Source: Mesorhizobium sp. WSM3626 (GTDB lineage: Bacteria; Pseudomonadota; Alphaproteobacteria; Rhizobiales; Rhizobiaceae). From it: a stretch of 64,000 nucleotides of DNA. The stretch covers positions 121,327 to 185,326 of the forward strand of contig NZ_AZUY01000007.1 in NCBI RefSeq assembly GCF_000513935.1, written 5' to 3'. Each line of letters opens with the position of its first letter. Position 1 is the stretch's first letter. Positions 44,697 through 54,739 of this stretch are shown piece after piece. A program made the position numbers and the translations under genes. The notes under the pieces are model-generated. The model was not told the DNA's origin. It saw only the letters and a program-made list of their open reading frames with translations, and searched no databases.

Positions 44697-45764
44697 TCAG
44701 CCCTGCAGCAGCCCGACAATGTCGCGCACCGTCTTCATTGTCGTCTCGGCAAGCACGCCGGCACGTTCGCCGCCATCCCGGAGCACGGCGTCGACATAGG
44801 CGCGGTCGCCCTGGATGCGACGCATCTCGCTGGCGATCGGCGCCAGTTTCTCCACCGCGAGATCGGCCAGCGCCGGCTTGAAGAAGGAGAATTGCTGGCC
44901 GCCGAACTCCTTCAGCACGTCAGCCTTCGACATCTCGGCGAGGCCCGCATAGATGCCGACCAGGTTTTCCGCCTCGGGCCGGCTTTCCAGCCCGTCGACC
45001 TCGCTCGGCAAGGCCTCCGGGTCGGTCTTGGCCTTGCGGATTTTTTTCGAGATGGTGTCGGCATCGTCGGTCAGATTGATGCGCGACAGATCCGATGGGT
45101 CGGACTTCGACATTTTCTTCGACCCGTCGCGCAGGCTCATGATGCGCGCCGCCGGCCCGCCGATGACCGGTTCGGTGATCGGGAAGAAGCCGTTCACCGT
45201 CTCCTCGCCGACCTGCATCTCGACGCCGACGCCAAGACCGGCAATGCGGTCGGAGAAATCGTTGTTGAATTTCTGGGCGATGTCGCGGGTCAGTTCCAGG
45301 TGCTGCTTCTGGTCCTCGCCCACCGGCACGTGGGTGGCGCGGTAGAGCAGGATGTCGGCGGCCATCAGCGAGGGATAGGCGAGCAGGCCCAGCGAGGCGT
45401 TCTCGCGGTCCTTGCCGGCCTTGTCCTTGAACTGCGTCATCTTGTTCATCCAGCCGATGCGCGCGACGCAATTGAAGATCCAGGCAAGCTCCGCATGCTG
45501 CATCACCCGCGACTGGTTGAAGACGATGTGCTTCTTCGGATCGATGCCGGAGGCGAGGAACGCCGCGGTGATCGACCGCGTCTGGTCGGCAAGGTCGTCA
45601 TAGACGAGCTGGGCGGTCAGCGAATGCAGGTCGACGACGCAATAGATGCAGTCAGACGTATCCTGCAGGGCGACGAATTTCTTGATGGCGCCGAGATAGT
45701 TGCCGAGATGCAGATTGCCGGTCGGCTGGACACCGGAGAAGACGAGTGGCTTGAAGGCGGACAT
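44697..45764 (-). CDS. trpS: Tryptophanyl-tRNA synthetase
   Basis: A 355-residue class I synthetase charging tRNA-Trp. The first signature is [20 protein letters not shown] (HIGH variant) at residues 8-27 and the second is [16 protein letters not shown]. The dimerising C-terminal part with [16 protein letters not shown] is complete. ATG 45764 is followed immediately by the conserved strand; the frame is open to 45833. A strong inverted repeat lies upstream at 45798. Normally it would follow murJ directly in this conserved run; here vapBC is inserted between them. Confidence 0.95.
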   Translation of the reverse strand: MSAFKPLVFSGVQPTGNLHLGNYLGAIKKFVALQDTSDCIYCVVDLHSLTAQLVYDDLADQTRSITAAFLASGIDPKKHIVFNQSRVMQHAELAWIFNCVARIGWMNKMTQFKDKAGKDRENASLGLLAYPSLMAADILLYRATHVPVGEDQKQHLELTRDIAQKFNNDFSDRIAGLGVGVEMQVGEETVNGFFPITEPVIGGPAARIMSLRDGSKKMSKSDPSDLSRINLTDDADTISKKIRKAKTDPEALPSEVDGLESRPEAENLVGIYAGLAEMSKADVLKEFGGQQFSFFKPALADLAVEKLAPIASEMRRIQGDRAYVDAVLRDGGERAGVLAETTMKTVRDIVGLLQG

Positions 45765-45797
45765 GGTTTCCTCATGGCTTGTGGAGGGCCGTATAAG

Positions 45798-45840
45798 CGT
45801 GATTCCGAAAAGTTGCAGACTTTTCGGAGCCAATCACGCG
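45798..45840. repeat. Interrupted palindrome upstream of trpS
   Basis: Outer arms GCGTGATT (45798-45805) and AATCACGC (45833-45840) enclose inner arms TCCGAAAAGT (45805-45814) and ACTTTTCGGA (45820-45829), giving a long hairpin with a small bulge. It resembles a repeated rhizobial intergenic hairpin. It could form in the trpS leader RNA. Confidence 0.65.
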
Positions 45841-45948
45841 GCTGGAAACCGCGCGCGGCGAAAGCCTTGCGACGGCGCGCTTATGGACGAGAGTGGGGAG
45901 AGGATCAAGAGGCGTGAGATCGATCCGCGATCATGTTGATTTATTTTT

Positions 45949-45960
45949 GTAGCGTGCTAC
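45949..45960. promoter_or_regulatory. Palindromic operator candidate before vapB
   Basis: GTAGC-GT-GCTAC is a perfect dyad 37 bases upstream of the vapB start in an AT-rich patch. VapB antitoxins repress their own operons through such dyads, so this is the likely autoregulatory site. Confidence 0.6.
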
Positions 45961-45996
45961 GTATTACCAACTACACAAATGAATGTAGGTACTGCG

Positions 45997-46242
45997 ATGA
46001 CCATCAACATTAACAACAAGGAGGCGGACAGCTTGACGCGCGCCTTCGCCAAGGTCGAGGGAGTCGGCATCACCGAGGCGATCGTCATCGCCATGCGCGA
46101 AGCCCTGGAGCGTCGGCGTAACCGAGAGACACCTCTTGAGACGGCTGCACGACTCCGCGCCGAATTCGGGATCGAGCTGAGCGAGCAGGCACGCAATCCG
46201 CTGCCGCGCTCGGTCTACGACGAATTGTCCGGCGAAGACTGA
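45997..46242 (+). CDS. vapB: VapB-type antitoxin
   Basis: An 81-residue antitoxin starting MTININNKEADSLTRAFAKV at ATG 45997; ATG 45979 is possible but has no ribosome site. The N-terminal part is a short DNA-binding ribbon/helix domain with GITEAIVIAMREALERRRNR, as in the Rv0623-like VapB group; the acidic C-terminus (ELSEQARNPLPRSVYDELSG) would wrap and block the toxin. Its stop overlaps the toxin start by one base (TGATG). It probably represses the dyad at 45949. Confidence 0.88.
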   Translation: MTININNKEADSLTRAFAKVEGVGITEAIVIAMREALERRRNRETPLETAARLRAEFGIELSEQARNPLPRSVYDELSGED

Positions 46243-46646
46243 TGTTCGTCGACGCAGCCGCTATCGTCGCGATGCTGAGCCAAGAGGCCGAAGCTCAACG
46301 CTGCTCGCAAGCGATCATGGAGGCGCCGGCTCCTTTCACGTCGGCGATCGCCGTCTGGGAAGCCTCGATGGCGCTTTCGCGATCAGAAAAATTGGCAGTG
46401 CCTGTCGAAGTAAGCCTGAGGATAGTCAGTCGTTTTCTTGAAGAGCGAGCTATAGCCTTGCGGGAGCTTCCGCCTGCCTCCGAGGCAACGTCATTGTCCA
46501 TCGAGGCCGCGTCACGGTTTCGCAACAACGCCATTCGCCTGAATTTGGCGGACTGTTTTCACTACGCTTGCGCGCGCTACTACGCCGTTTCGATACTTTC
46601 GACGGCAGACGAATTCCGGCTTACGGATCTGGAGACTGTTCCTTAG
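46242..46646 (+). CDS. vapC: VapC-type PIN-domain ribonuclease toxin
   Basis: A 134-residue PIN domain. The acidic metal residues are Asp4 (MFVDAAAIVAML), Glu40 (AIAVWEASMAL), Asp104 (LNLADCFHYACA) and Asp123 (STADEFRLTDL), all in expected places, so the toxin looks intact. VapC toxins cleave tRNA or rRNA when freed from VapB. Translation is coupled to vapB. Its last 26 bases overlap the end of murJ on the opposite strand, which would constrain both C-termini. Confidence 0.9.
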   Translation: MFVDAAAIVAMLSQEAEAQRCSQAIMEAPAPFTSAIAVWEASMALSRSEKLAVPVEVSLRIVSRFLEERAIALRELPPASEATSLSIEAASRFRNNAIRLNLADCFHYACARYYAVSILSTADEFRLTDLETVP

Positions 46647-48219
46647 TCGCTGGCGATCCCCTGCGCCCGACATTGCGCCGGATCATGCTGAAATCGGCAC
46701 CGCCGGTGGCGAACGCGGTGACGAAATAGAGCGTCGCCCCGCCCGCCACCAGCGCGAGTACCGTCGTCGCCTTGATGACCAGCGGTGAGCCGGGTCCGAG
46801 CCTGACTGCGAAATAATGCTCGGCGAAATAGAGGGCGACCCCCATTACCACCGCCGACAGCACCAGCCGCGGAATGCGCTTCAGGAGCGGCACGTCGCGG
46901 CCCCAATGGCCGCGCCGGATCAGCACGGCAAGCAGCATCAGCGCGTTGACCCAGCCGGCGACGGCCGAAGCCACGGCAATACCGGGTGCGCCCATCCTCG
47001 GGAACAACGTCAGCGCCGTGGCGACGTTCACCGCCACGGAGATTGCGGCGAAGATCATCGGCGTGCGCGTGTCTTCGCGAGCGAAATAGCCTGGGGTGAA
47101 GGCCTTGATCAGCACGAAGGCCGGCAGGCCGAGACCGAAGATCGCCAGGATCGCCGCCACGACAGGCGTTGAATGGTTGGCGGCGAACGCGCCGCGCTCA
47201 TAGACCAGCCGTACGATCGGTTCCGACATGACCCAGAGTGCCGCCGCCGCCGGCAACGTCATGAACAGGGTGAATTCGACGGAGCGGTTCTGCAGATTGG
47301 CGGCCTCGATCAGGTTGCCTGACTTCAGCGCCCGCGACAGTTCGGGCAACAGCACGATCGCCACCGCGACGCCGACGACACCGAGCGGCAACTGGTAGAC
47401 GCGGTCGGCATAGGCCAGCGAGGAGACGGCACTGTCCTGCGCCGAGGCGATGGCCGTTCCGATCAGCTGGTTGATTTGGGTGATGCCGCCGGTGATCGCC
47501 GCCGGCAGCGCCAGGATCAGCAGCCGCTTCACGTTCGGCGTCATCTTCGGCCGGCGGAAGCCGATCGAGATGCCGGCATTGCGCACCGCCACCCAGACGA
47601 TGGCAAGCTGCACCACGCCCGCCGCCAGCACGCCCCAGGACAGGGCGAAGCCGACAGCATGTGCATCCAGTCCATGGTACCAGGCGTAGCCAAGCACGCT
47701 AATCAGGATGATGTTGAGGAAAGCCGGCGCGATCGCCGCCGCGAAATAGCGCCGCAGCGAGTTCAGCATGCCCGCCATCATGGCTGCGAGCGACATGCAG
47801 ATCAGATACGGAAACATGATCGTCGCAAGCGTGACGGTCGTCTCGAACTTGCCCGGCGTGTCGGCAAAGCCCGGCGCCACCAGATAGCGCACGATCAGCG
47901 GCATCGCCAGTTCCATGGCAATGGTCAGCGCCAGGAGCGCCGTGAACAGGACACCGAACACCTCTTCCGAGAAACGCTTGGCGCCGTCGGTGCCGTGCGT
48001 CTCGATCTCCTTGGCGAACAGCGGCACGAAGGCGGCATTGAAAGCGCCCTCGGCGAACAGCCGGCGAAACGTGTTGGGAAACTGGAAGGCGGCATTGAAG
48101 GCGTCCGCGACCGGTCCGGTGCCGAGTGCGGCTGCCATCAGCATCTCGCGGCCGAAACCGAGCGCACGGCTCATCAGTGTGCCGGAAGCGACGGTAGCAA
48201 ACTTCTTGACGAGACTCAT
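46621..48219 (-). CDS. murJ: Lipid II flippase MurJ (MviN)
   Basis: A 532-residue membrane protein of the MOP superfamily with about 14 helices, essential for moving lipid II across the inner membrane. It opens MSLVKKFATVASGTLMSRAL, then GFGREMLMAAALGTGPVADA and FRRLFAEGAFNAAFVPLFAK, classic MviN sequence with the conserved Arg residues. A late segment, GVGVAVAIVLLPELSRALKS-like, is also present. It lies 46 bases after glnD and is probably cotranscribed with it. Its C-terminal tail is overlapped by vapC. Confidence 0.95.
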   Translation of the reverse strand: MSLVKKFATVASGTLMSRALGFGREMLMAAALGTGPVADAFNAAFQFPNTFRRLFAEGAFNAAFVPLFAKEIETHGTDGAKRFSEEVFGVLFTALLALTIAMELAMPLIVRYLVAPGFADTPGKFETTVTLATIMFPYLICMSLAAMMAGMLNSLRRYFAAAIAPAFLNIILISVLGYAWYHGLDAHAVGFALSWGVLAAGVVQLAIVWVAVRNAGISIGFRRPKMTPNVKRLLILALPAAITGGITQINQLIGTAIASAQDSAVSSLAYADRVYQLPLGVVGVAVAIVLLPELSRALKSGNLIEAANLQNRSVEFTLFMTLPAAAALWVMSEPIVRLVYERGAFAANHSTPVVAAILAIFGLGLPAFVLIKAFTPGYFAREDTRTPMIFAAISVAVNVATALTLFPRMGAPGIAVASAVAGWVNALMLLAVLIRRGHWGRDVPLLKRIPRLVLSAVVMGVALYFAEHYFAVRLGPGSPLVIKATTVLALVAGGATLYFVTAFATGGADFSMIRRNVGRRGSPATKEQSPDP

Positions 48220-48265
48220 GCGTTCGCAAACTGCCTGTGGGACTGGGAGAAGGGGATGATGGCCG

Positions 48266-51067
48266 TCACTCGGCGGCTGCCTTGGACCTGCCGCCGCGTT
48301 CCGGCACGATGCCTTCGAGCGTCGCGATCAGCCGGTTGCGGATGGTGGCGATGCGGGCTGGGCTGTCGATCTTCTGGCCGGTGAGGTCGGTGACGTAGAA
48401 GGTGTCGATGACCTTCTCGCCGAAAGTGGTGATATGCGCCGAGGCAATGTCGAGCGACAGGTCGGACAGCGTCCCGGTGATCTCCGACAAAAGGCCAGGG
48501 CGGTCGAGCCCCTCGACCTCGATGACCGAAAACCGGTTCGACAGCGCGTTGCGGATTTCGGCGCGCGGCGGGATCTTGAACACCTTGGATCCGCGCCTTG
48601 GCTTGGTGCGTTTCTCGATCATCTCCGGCAGCCAGCTCTTGCCCGACAGCACGTCCTCGATCAGCCGGCCGACGCGCTCGGCGCGCCGGCGCTCGTCCTC
48701 GTCGCGATCGAACTCCCTCGATATCAGGATCGTGTCCAGAGCGCGGCCATCCGATGTCGTGAAGATCTGCGCGTCGACGATGTTGCCGCCGGCCCCGGCG
48801 CATGCCCCGGCAATGACCGAGAGAAGACGGGGATGGTCCTGCGCCAGCACGGTGATTTCGGTCACCGCCTCGAACTGATGGGTCTTGACCATGGTGGCGA
48901 GCTTATTGCCAGCCGCGTCCGTCTCGCGAATGAATTCGGCGTGGCGGAGCTGGTCCGGCAGGTCCACGGTCAGGAGATAGTTTTCATAATGCAGCCCGAC
49001 ATAGCGCTTGCGCGCCTTGTCGGGCCAGTCGGCGAGCGCCTTCGCCAGGCGTTCGCGCGCTGCCGCCGTGCGTTGGGCGCGCGAGACTTCCGAAAAGCCG
49101 CCGGTCAGCAGCAGTTCGGTCTCGTAGTAGAGCGTACGCAGCAACTGGCCCTTCCAGCCATTCCACACGCCCGGTCCGACGCCCCTGATGTCGCAGACGG
49201 TCAGGATCAACAGCATCTTCAGCCGCTCGACCGACTGCACGATCGAGGCGAAGTCCTCGATCGTCTTGCGGTCGTTGAGGTCGCGGGTCTGCGCCGTCAT
49301 CGACATGACGAGGTGGTTCTCGACCAGCCAGGCGACGGTTTCCGTATCGGCCGGCGAAAGCCCCATATGCGGGCAGATCCGCTTTGCGATCCTGGCGCCG
49401 GCCTCGGAATGGTCTTCAGGCCTGCCCTTGGCGATGTCGTGCAGCAGCACGGCGACATAGAGCGCCTCGCGGCTCTTCTTCAGGCCCGGCATCAGCGAAT
49501 GCGACAGCGGATGCACCTTCTCGCCGTCACCGCGCTCGATCTCGGCCAGCACGCCGATGCAGCGGATCAGGTGCTCGTCGATCGTGTAGTGGTGGTACAT
49601 CGAGAACTGCATCATGGCGACGATCTTGCCGAAATCCGGGATCAGCCGGCCGAGCAGTCCCGCCTCGTTCATGCGCCGCAGGTTGAGTTCGGCGTTGCGG
49701 TCCGAGGTCAGTATGTCGAGGAACAGCCGGTTGGCTTCCTCGTCGCGCCTGAGCGACTTGTTGACCAGGCCGAGCGAACGAGTGAGCAGTTTCAGCGCAT
49801 CGGGATGGAATTCCAGCCCGTGCTTGTCGGCGAACCAGAACAGCCTGAGAAGATTGACCGGGTCGCGCTCGAAGACGCCGTCGTCGGCGATGTTGATGCG
49901 ATGGTTGTCGACGATGAAGTCGGACGTGCCGGCAAGCTTGCGCTTGCGGCGCTGGAAGGTGAGAAAGATGCGGTTGAAGCCGGGAACGTGCTTGGCCTGC
50001 TCTTCCTCCAGCGCGGCGCAGAAGATGCGGGTCAGGTCGCCGACATCCTTGGCGACGAGGAAATAGTGCTTCATGAAGCGTTCGACAGCCGACAGGCCGG
50101 GATGAGTCGTATAGCCGAGCCGTTCGGCGATCTCGCGCTGGATGTCGAAATGCAGCCGCTCCTCGGCCTTCCCCATGAGGAAATGCATGTGGCAGCGCAC
50201 CGCCCACAGGAAATCCTCGGCCTTCTGGAACTCACGATACTCGGCCTCGGTAAAGACGCCTTTCTCGACCAGTTCCTCGCCGGTGCGCACGCGGTAAAAA
50301 TACTTGCCGATCCAGAACAGCGTCTGCAGATCGCGCAACCCACCCTTGCCGTCCTTGACGTTGGGTTCGACCAGATAGCGGCTTTCGCCGGCCTTGGCAT
50401 GGCGCTCGTCGCGTTCGGCGAGCTTGGCCTGCACATATTCCGGGCCGGTCGTGCGCACCACCTCATGGTCGAAGCGCAGCATCAGCTCGTCATAGAGTTT
50501 GCGTTCGCCCCAAAGGAAACGGGCTTCCAGGATCGAGGTGCGGATGGTGATGTCGGTGCGCGACAGCCTGAGGCACTCATCGATGTTGCGGGTGGCATGG
50601 CCGACCTTCAGCCCCATGTCCCACAGCATGTAGAGCATGTACTCGACTGTTTGTTCGCCCCACGGCGTCTGCTTGTAGGGCAGTAGGAACAGGAGGTCGA
50701 TGTCGGATCCCGGCGCCAGCGTGCCGCGGCCATAGCCTCCGACGGCAACGACCGCCATGCGTTCGGCCGAGGACCGGTTCTTCACCCGGTAGACATGCGT
50801 CGCGGCAAAGTCGTAGAGCGCACAGATCAGCTCGTCCATCAGGTGCGACAGCCGTTCGGCGCAAGCGTTGCCGCCGCCATCTTGCCTCAGCATGGCCTCG
50901 GCTGTCTTGCGGCCCTCGGCGAGGCGCCGCTTGAGAAGCTGAAGAACGGCAGCACGGATGGCCTGGCTGGAACCGTCGCCGGCACTGGCCGCGGTCAGCG
51001 CGGTCATCTCGCGGCGCAAAGCGTCGCTGTCGATCAATTCATCGAGCTTCAGGGGAATTTTCGCCAT
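48266..51067 (-). CDS. glnD: Bifunctional uridylyltransferase/uridylyl-removing enzyme GlnD
   Basis: A 933-residue nitrogen sensor that uridylylates PII proteins when glutamine is low and deuridylylates them when it is high. The nucleotidyltransferase site is [20 protein letters not shown] near residue 112. A helical GlnE-like region follows, then an HD domain with [19 protein letters not shown] near residue 510. Two C-terminal ACT domains bind glutamine ([20 protein letters not shown] near 745; [18 protein letters not shown] near 855). Length and order are normal. It is first in the glnD-murJ run. Confidence 0.95.
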   Translation of the reverse strand: MAKIPLKLDELIDSDALRREMTALTAASAGDGSSQAIRAAVLQLLKRRLAEGRKTAEAMLRQDGGGNACAERLSHLMDELICALYDFAATHVYRVKNRSSAERMAVVAVGGYGRGTLAPGSDIDLLFLLPYKQTPWGEQTVEYMLYMLWDMGLKVGHATRNIDECLRLSRTDITIRTSILEARFLWGERKLYDELMLRFDHEVVRTTGPEYVQAKLAERDERHAKAGESRYLVEPNVKDGKGGLRDLQTLFWIGKYFYRVRTGEELVEKGVFTEAEYREFQKAEDFLWAVRCHMHFLMGKAEERLHFDIQREIAERLGYTTHPGLSAVERFMKHYFLVAKDVGDLTRIFCAALEEEQAKHVPGFNRIFLTFQRRKRKLAGTSDFIVDNHRINIADDGVFERDPVNLLRLFWFADKHGLEFHPDALKLLTRSLGLVNKSLRRDEEANRLFLDILTSDRNAELNLRRMNEAGLLGRLIPDFGKIVAMMQFSMYHHYTIDEHLIRCIGVLAEIERGDGEKVHPLSHSLMPGLKKSREALYVAVLLHDIAKGRPEDHSEAGARIAKRICPHMGLSPADTETVAWLVENHLVMSMTAQTRDLNDRKTIEDFASIVQSVERLKMLLILTVCDIRGVGPGVWNGWKGQLLRTLYYETELLLTGGFSEVSRAQRTAAARERLAKALADWPDKARKRYVGLHYENYLLTVDLPDQLRHAEFIRETDAAGNKLATMVKTHQFEAVTEITVLAQDHPRLLSVIAGACAGAGGNIVDAQIFTTSDGRALDTILISREFDRDEDERRRAERVGRLIEDVLSGKSWLPEMIEKRTKPRRGSKVFKIPPRAEIRNALSNRFSVIEVEGLDRPGLLSEITGTLSDLSLDIASAHITTFGEKVIDTFYVTDLTGQKIDSPARIATIRNRLIATLEGIVPERGGRSKAAAE

Positions 51068-51146
51068 GGATACCGGTTGGCCCTGCCTTTTGGGCGGCGT
51101 CTATAGCGTGTTTTCGCGGCGCTGGGTATGGGCCTGCTGTCGATCC

Positions 51147-51194
51147 GGCAAACGCTCTAGTCGTTTGCCCGGGCAAACGCTCTAGTCGTTTGCC
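51147..51194. repeat. Tandem palindromic 23-mer pair
   Basis: The palindrome GGCAAACG-CTCTAGT-CGTTTGCC occurs at 51147-51169 and again at 51172-51194, a 25-base period. Each copy alone can form an 8-bp hairpin. The second copy overlaps the stop codon (51184-51182) and last codons of the GT25 gene, and both lie between it and glnD. Confidence 0.9.
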
Positions 51195-51994
51195 TCGACT
51201 GGAGCGAGCGGTACGACAATCTGCCGCCGCAGCCTGCAGAGATCGGTGATCTGCCGCGCTGCCCGCCGGGCCTCCCTGCGTATCCGCGCGAGAGCCGGCA
51301 TCCTGTGTCCGTCGGCGAGCCCGCTTGCGACCCACTCGGCCTCCCGTCCCGGTTCAACCAGGCTAGGCAACCTGTTGCCCACGAACTGCTCCTGCGCACA
51401 GAGCGCCGGGACAAGCTGGTAGATCGTCTTGCCGGTCGACGTAGCGAACGCAGGGTCGAAGATGAGACTGTCCACCGCCACATTGACGTCGGCGGTCACC
51501 TCGAGAAGGGCACGTGCCGTTTGCCGGGAGAGCAGGTAACCGCCGGTTCCGATGTGGTTCTTGCGGAGCCTGAACAGCGAAAAACCGCCGCCGACGGAAA
51601 ACCTCTCCCTCTGGATCACGGTTGTGTGGAAGAATGTCTCCAGCTTGACGACATCGGCATCGGCCGGAATCCAGCTCGTATCGGCAAGCACCGCACCGGC
51701 TTTCGCGGAAAACACGATGTCGTCCTCGAAGACGGCGCCATAGGGCGCGTCGTCTTGCGCGATAATGGTCCAGCAGGCGCGATGGCTGTGCAGGCATGCG
51801 ATTTCGCTGCCGGACAGGCGCCGCACCGCATGCAGTGGATGCTGGCGCTGCAGCATGAGCTCCGGGTGGTCCCTTGCATCGATTGCGGCAACCCGCTCGA
51901 ATCCGAGGCCGATGCGCGCAAACTCCGCCGTCGTATGGGCAAGCCGGTCGGGAGACCGATCGAGGTTGATGACCAGGCGCTTCACTATGGGCAA
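51182..51994 (-). CDS. Glycosyltransferase family 25 protein (LPS-type)
   Basis: A 270-residue transferase. It begins VKRLVINLDRSPDRLAHTTA, the GT25 opening, followed by FERVAAIDARDHPEL, LSGSEIACLHSHRACW, YGAVFEDDIVFSAKAG (EDD metal site) and HIGTGGYLLSRQTARALLEV. Members add galactose or similar sugars to lipopolysaccharide cores. It is an orphan gene, divergent from copA and upstream of glnD in the same orientation, and interrupts an otherwise conserved housekeeping neighbourhood. Acceptor is unknown. Confidence 0.88.
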   Translation of the reverse strand: MPIVKRLVINLDRSPDRLAHTTAEFARIGLGFERVAAIDARDHPELMLQRQHPLHAVRRLSGSEIACLHSHRACWTIIAQDDAPYGAVFEDDIVFSAKAGAVLADTSWIPADADVVKLETFFHTTVIQRERFSVGGGFSLFRLRKNHIGTGGYLLSRQTARALLEVTADVNVAVDSLIFDPAFATSTGKTIYQLVPALCAQEQFVGNRLPSLVEPGREAEWVASGLADGHRMPALARIRREARRAARQITDLCRLRRQIVVPLAPVEAND

Positions 51995-52122
51995 AGATCC
52001 AGCGGGAAAGGTAGCGTGTAATACATTTGCAGCGGCGCGGTTTCAGCGTAGGCGCGCGGTTGTGTACAGTTTTTGCCATTCGGTCAATCCGCTGGGCTCG
52101 GAGAACCAAACCAAAACGGCCC

Positions 52123-52152
52123 TTGACCTTCCAGTTACTGGAAGCACTACCT
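52123..52152 (+). promoter_or_regulatory. CueR-type copper-inducible promoter of copA
   Basis: A -35 box TTGACC (52123-52128) is followed by the dyad CTTCCAGT-T-ACTGGAAG (52128-52144) and a -10-like CTACCT (52147-52152). The long 18-19-base spacer with the dyad between the boxes is the MerR/CueR layout and is close to known copA promoters. The copA ATG is 37 bases further on. Confidence 0.85.
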
Positions 52153-52188
52153 CGGGTTTTGAAGCAGTGACAATCAAGGCATTTTAGA

Positions 52189-54696
52189 ATGACGCATTCA
52201 GAACACGATCATCACACACACGGCTCGCATGGCGGCTGTTGCGCGCCGAAAGGCGCCGCCTCGGATGCGGTCCTGCGCGACCCGGTCTGCGGCATGACCG
52301 TGGATCCGGCCGCCGGCAAGCCGACATTCGAGCATGGCGGCCGCGTCTATCATTTCTGCAGCGAGCGCTGCCGTTCGAAGTTTCAGGCCGAGCCGGAAAG
52401 CTACCTGACGGCGACCGACCCTGTCTGCGGCATGAGCGTCGACCGCGCGGCGGCGAAACATTTTGTCCGCCATGAAGGCCAAGGCTTTTATTTCTGCTCC
52501 GCCGGCTGCAAGGCGAAGTTCGAGGCGGCGCCGCAAACCTATCTCGGCGGCAGGCCGGCACCGGCGCCGGTGCCCAAGGGCACGCAATATACCTGCCCGA
52601 TGCATCCGCAGATCATCCGCGACAAGCCCGGCTCCTGCCCGATCTGCGGCATGGCGCTCGAGCCAATGGGCGTGCCGACGGGCAATGAAGGGCCAAATCC
52701 CGAACTGGTCGATTTCACCAGGCGGCTCTGGGTGAGCGCGGTGCTGTCGCTCCCGCTGCTGATCATCGCCATGGCGCCGATGGTAGGCCTGTCGCTGGAG
52801 GGCCTGGTCGAGGATCGCGCAAAGGTCTGGATCGAACTGGTCCTGGCGAGCCCGGTGGTGCTCTGGGCCGCCTTCCCGTTTTTCCATCGCGGCTGGGACT
52901 CGATCCTCAACCGCAGCCCCAACATGTGGACGCTGATTTCGCTCGGCGTCGGCGCCGCCTATCTCTACAGCGTCGCCGCCACGCTCTTCCCGGACATCTT
53001 TCCGCATCAGTTTCGCGGCCATGGCGGTGCGGTGCCGGTTTATTTCGAGGCAGCCGCAGTCATCGTGGCGCTGGTCTTCCTCGGCCAGGTGCTGGAACTG
53101 CGCGCCCGCGAAAAGACCGGATCGGCGATCCGAGCTCTGCTTGACCTCGCGCCGAAGACCGCACGGCGGATCGCCGAGGACGGTTCCGAGAGCGATGTGC
53201 CGCTGGACGAGGTCAAGACCGGCGAGCGCCTGCGCGTCAGGCCCGGCGATGCCGTGCCGGTCGACGGCACGGTACTCGAAGGCCGCTCCTCCATCGACGA
53301 ATCGATGATCACGGGCGAACCCTTGCCGGTCGAGAAAGCCGAAGGCGATGCCTTGACCGGCGGCACGCTCAACAAGAACGGCTCGCTGATCATGCGCGCC
53401 GAACGGATCGGCGCCGAGACCACGCTGTCGCGCATCGTCGAACTCGTCGCCAAGGCACAGCGCTCGCGCGCGCCGATCCAGGGCTTGGCCGACCGAGTTT
53501 CCTTCTACTTTGTCCCGGCCGTCGTCATGGTCGCCATCGCCGCGTTCATCGCCTGGGCGGTCTTCGGCCCCGAGCCCAGGCTGATCTTCGCCATCGTTTC
53601 GGCGGTTTCGGTGCTGATCATCGCCTGTCCCTGTGCGCTGGGTCTCGCCACGCCGATGTCGATCATGACCGCCACCGGGCGCGGCGCGCATGCCGGCGTG
53701 CTGATCAAGGAAGCCGCCGCGCTTGAACGTTTCGCCGCTGTCGACACCTTGATCGTCGACAAGACCGGCACGCTGACCGAGGGCCGGCCGAAATTGACCG
53801 ATGTCGTGGCTGCCAGTGGCTTTTCCGAGGACGAATTGCTGGTATACGCTGCGACCCTGGAAAAAGGCTCGGAGCATCCGCTGGCCGAGGCCATCGTCGA
53901 GGGGGCGGGCCAGCGCGGCGTGAAGATCGCCGGGGCCGGCAGCTTCGAAGCGGTTACCGGCAAGGGCGTTTCCGGCACGGTGTCGGGCAAGAAGGTCGCG
54001 CTCGGCAATGCCGCGATGATGGCCGATCTCGCCATCGACGTTTCCGCAATCCTGGCCAGCGTGGAAGCGTTGCAGGGCGATGGCAAGACGGCGATGTTCG
54101 TCGCTGTCGACGGCAAGCTGGCTGGCATCGTCGCCGTCGCCGATCCGGTCAAGGCGACCACGGCCGAGGCGATCAAGGCACTGCATGACAGCGGGCTGAG
54201 GATCATCATGGCGACCGGCGACAATGAGCGCACGGCCACGGCGATCGCTGGACGTCTCGGCATCGACGAGGTTCGGGCAGGTCTGTTGCCGGAACAGAAG
54301 GCAGCGCTCGTCGACGAACTGCGCGGCAGGGGCGCCGGCGTCGCCATGGCCGGCGACGGCGTCAACGACGCGCCGGCGCTTGCCGCCGCCGATGTCGGCA
54401 TCGCCATGGGAACGGGCGCCGATGTCGCGGTCGAGAGTGCCGGCATCACTTTGGTCAAGGGCGACCTCAACGGCATCGTCCGCGCCCGCACCCTGGCCCA
54501 GGCGACCATCGGCAACATCCGGCAGAACCTGTTCTTCGCCTTCCTCTACAATGTGCTCGGCGTGCCGGTCGCTGCCGGCGTGCTCTATCCGCTCACCGGG
54601 ACTCTTTTGTCGCCGATGCTGGCGGCGGCGGCGATGAGCCTGTCCTCCGTCTCGGTGATCGCAAACGCATTGCGGCTCAGAACGTTGAAACTCTGA
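52189..54696 (+). CDS. copA: Cu(I)-exporting P1B-type ATPase with two YHS domains
   Basis: An 835-residue copper pump. Instead of HMA domains, the N-terminus has a His-rich head ([14 protein letters not shown]), two YHS/TRASH domains ([20 protein letters not shown] near 30; [20 protein letters not shown] near 78) and a CPMHP...CPICGM metal-binding segment at ~135-157. The core has the TGE loop in [11 protein letters not shown], the CPC motif in [13 protein letters not shown] near 479, DKTGTLTEG near 524, [11 protein letters not shown], and helix 7-8 features FLYNVLGVP and [13 protein letters not shown] characteristic of Cu(I) pumps. It is controlled by the CueR box upstream. Confidence 0.93.
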   Translation: MTHSEHDHHTHGSHGGCCAPKGAASDAVLRDPVCGMTVDPAAGKPTFEHGGRVYHFCSERCRSKFQAEPESYLTATDPVCGMSVDRAAAKHFVRHEGQGFYFCSAGCKAKFEAAPQTYLGGRPAPAPVPKGTQYTCPMHPQIIRDKPGSCPICGMALEPMGVPTGNEGPNPELVDFTRRLWVSAVLSLPLLIIAMAPMVGLSLEGLVEDRAKVWIELVLASPVVLWAAFPFFHRGWDSILNRSPNMWTLISLGVGAAYLYSVAATLFPDIFPHQFRGHGGAVPVYFEAAAVIVALVFLGQVLELRAREKTGSAIRALLDLAPKTARRIAEDGSESDVPLDEVKTGERLRVRPGDAVPVDGTVLEGRSSIDESMITGEPLPVEKAEGDALTGGTLNKNGSLIMRAERIGAETTLSRIVELVAKAQRSRAPIQGLADRVSFYFVPAVVMVAIAAFIAWAVFGPEPRLIFAIVSAVSVLIIACPCALGLATPMSIMTATGRGAHAGVLIKEAAALERFAAVDTLIVDKTGTLTEGRPKLTDVVAASGFSEDELLVYAATLEKGSEHPLAEAIVEGAGQRGVKIAGAGSFEAVTGKGVSGTVSGKKVALGNAAMMADLAIDVSAILASVEALQGDGKTAMFVAVDGKLAGIVAVADPVKATTAEAIKALHDSGLRIIMATGDNERTATAIAGRLGIDEVRAGLLPEQKAALVDELRGRGAGVAMAGDGVNDAPALAAADVGIAMGTGADVAVESAGITLVKGDLNGIVRARTLAQATIGNIRQNLFFAFLYNVLGVPVAAGVLYPLTGTLLSPMLAAAAMSLSSVSVIANALRLRTLKL

Positions 54697-54739
54697 GATC
54701 AACTCCCAGATACGAAACCCAAACAACAGGAGATCATGA

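Noticed and set aside
48434..50686. 750-codon plus-strand frame opposite glnD
   Set aside because: Shadow of glnD; composition is that of reversed GC-rich coding sequence.
51110..51200. Possible CRISPR-like array from the two repeated 23-mers
   Set aside because: Only two units with a two-base spacer and each is a palindrome; no cas genes nearby.
52198..54726. 842-codon open frame opposite copA (minus strand), rich in Arg, His and Asp
   Set aside because: It mirrors copA, whose motifs are unambiguous. Such antisense frames stay open because of high GC at third positions; no family motifs or ribosome site were seen.
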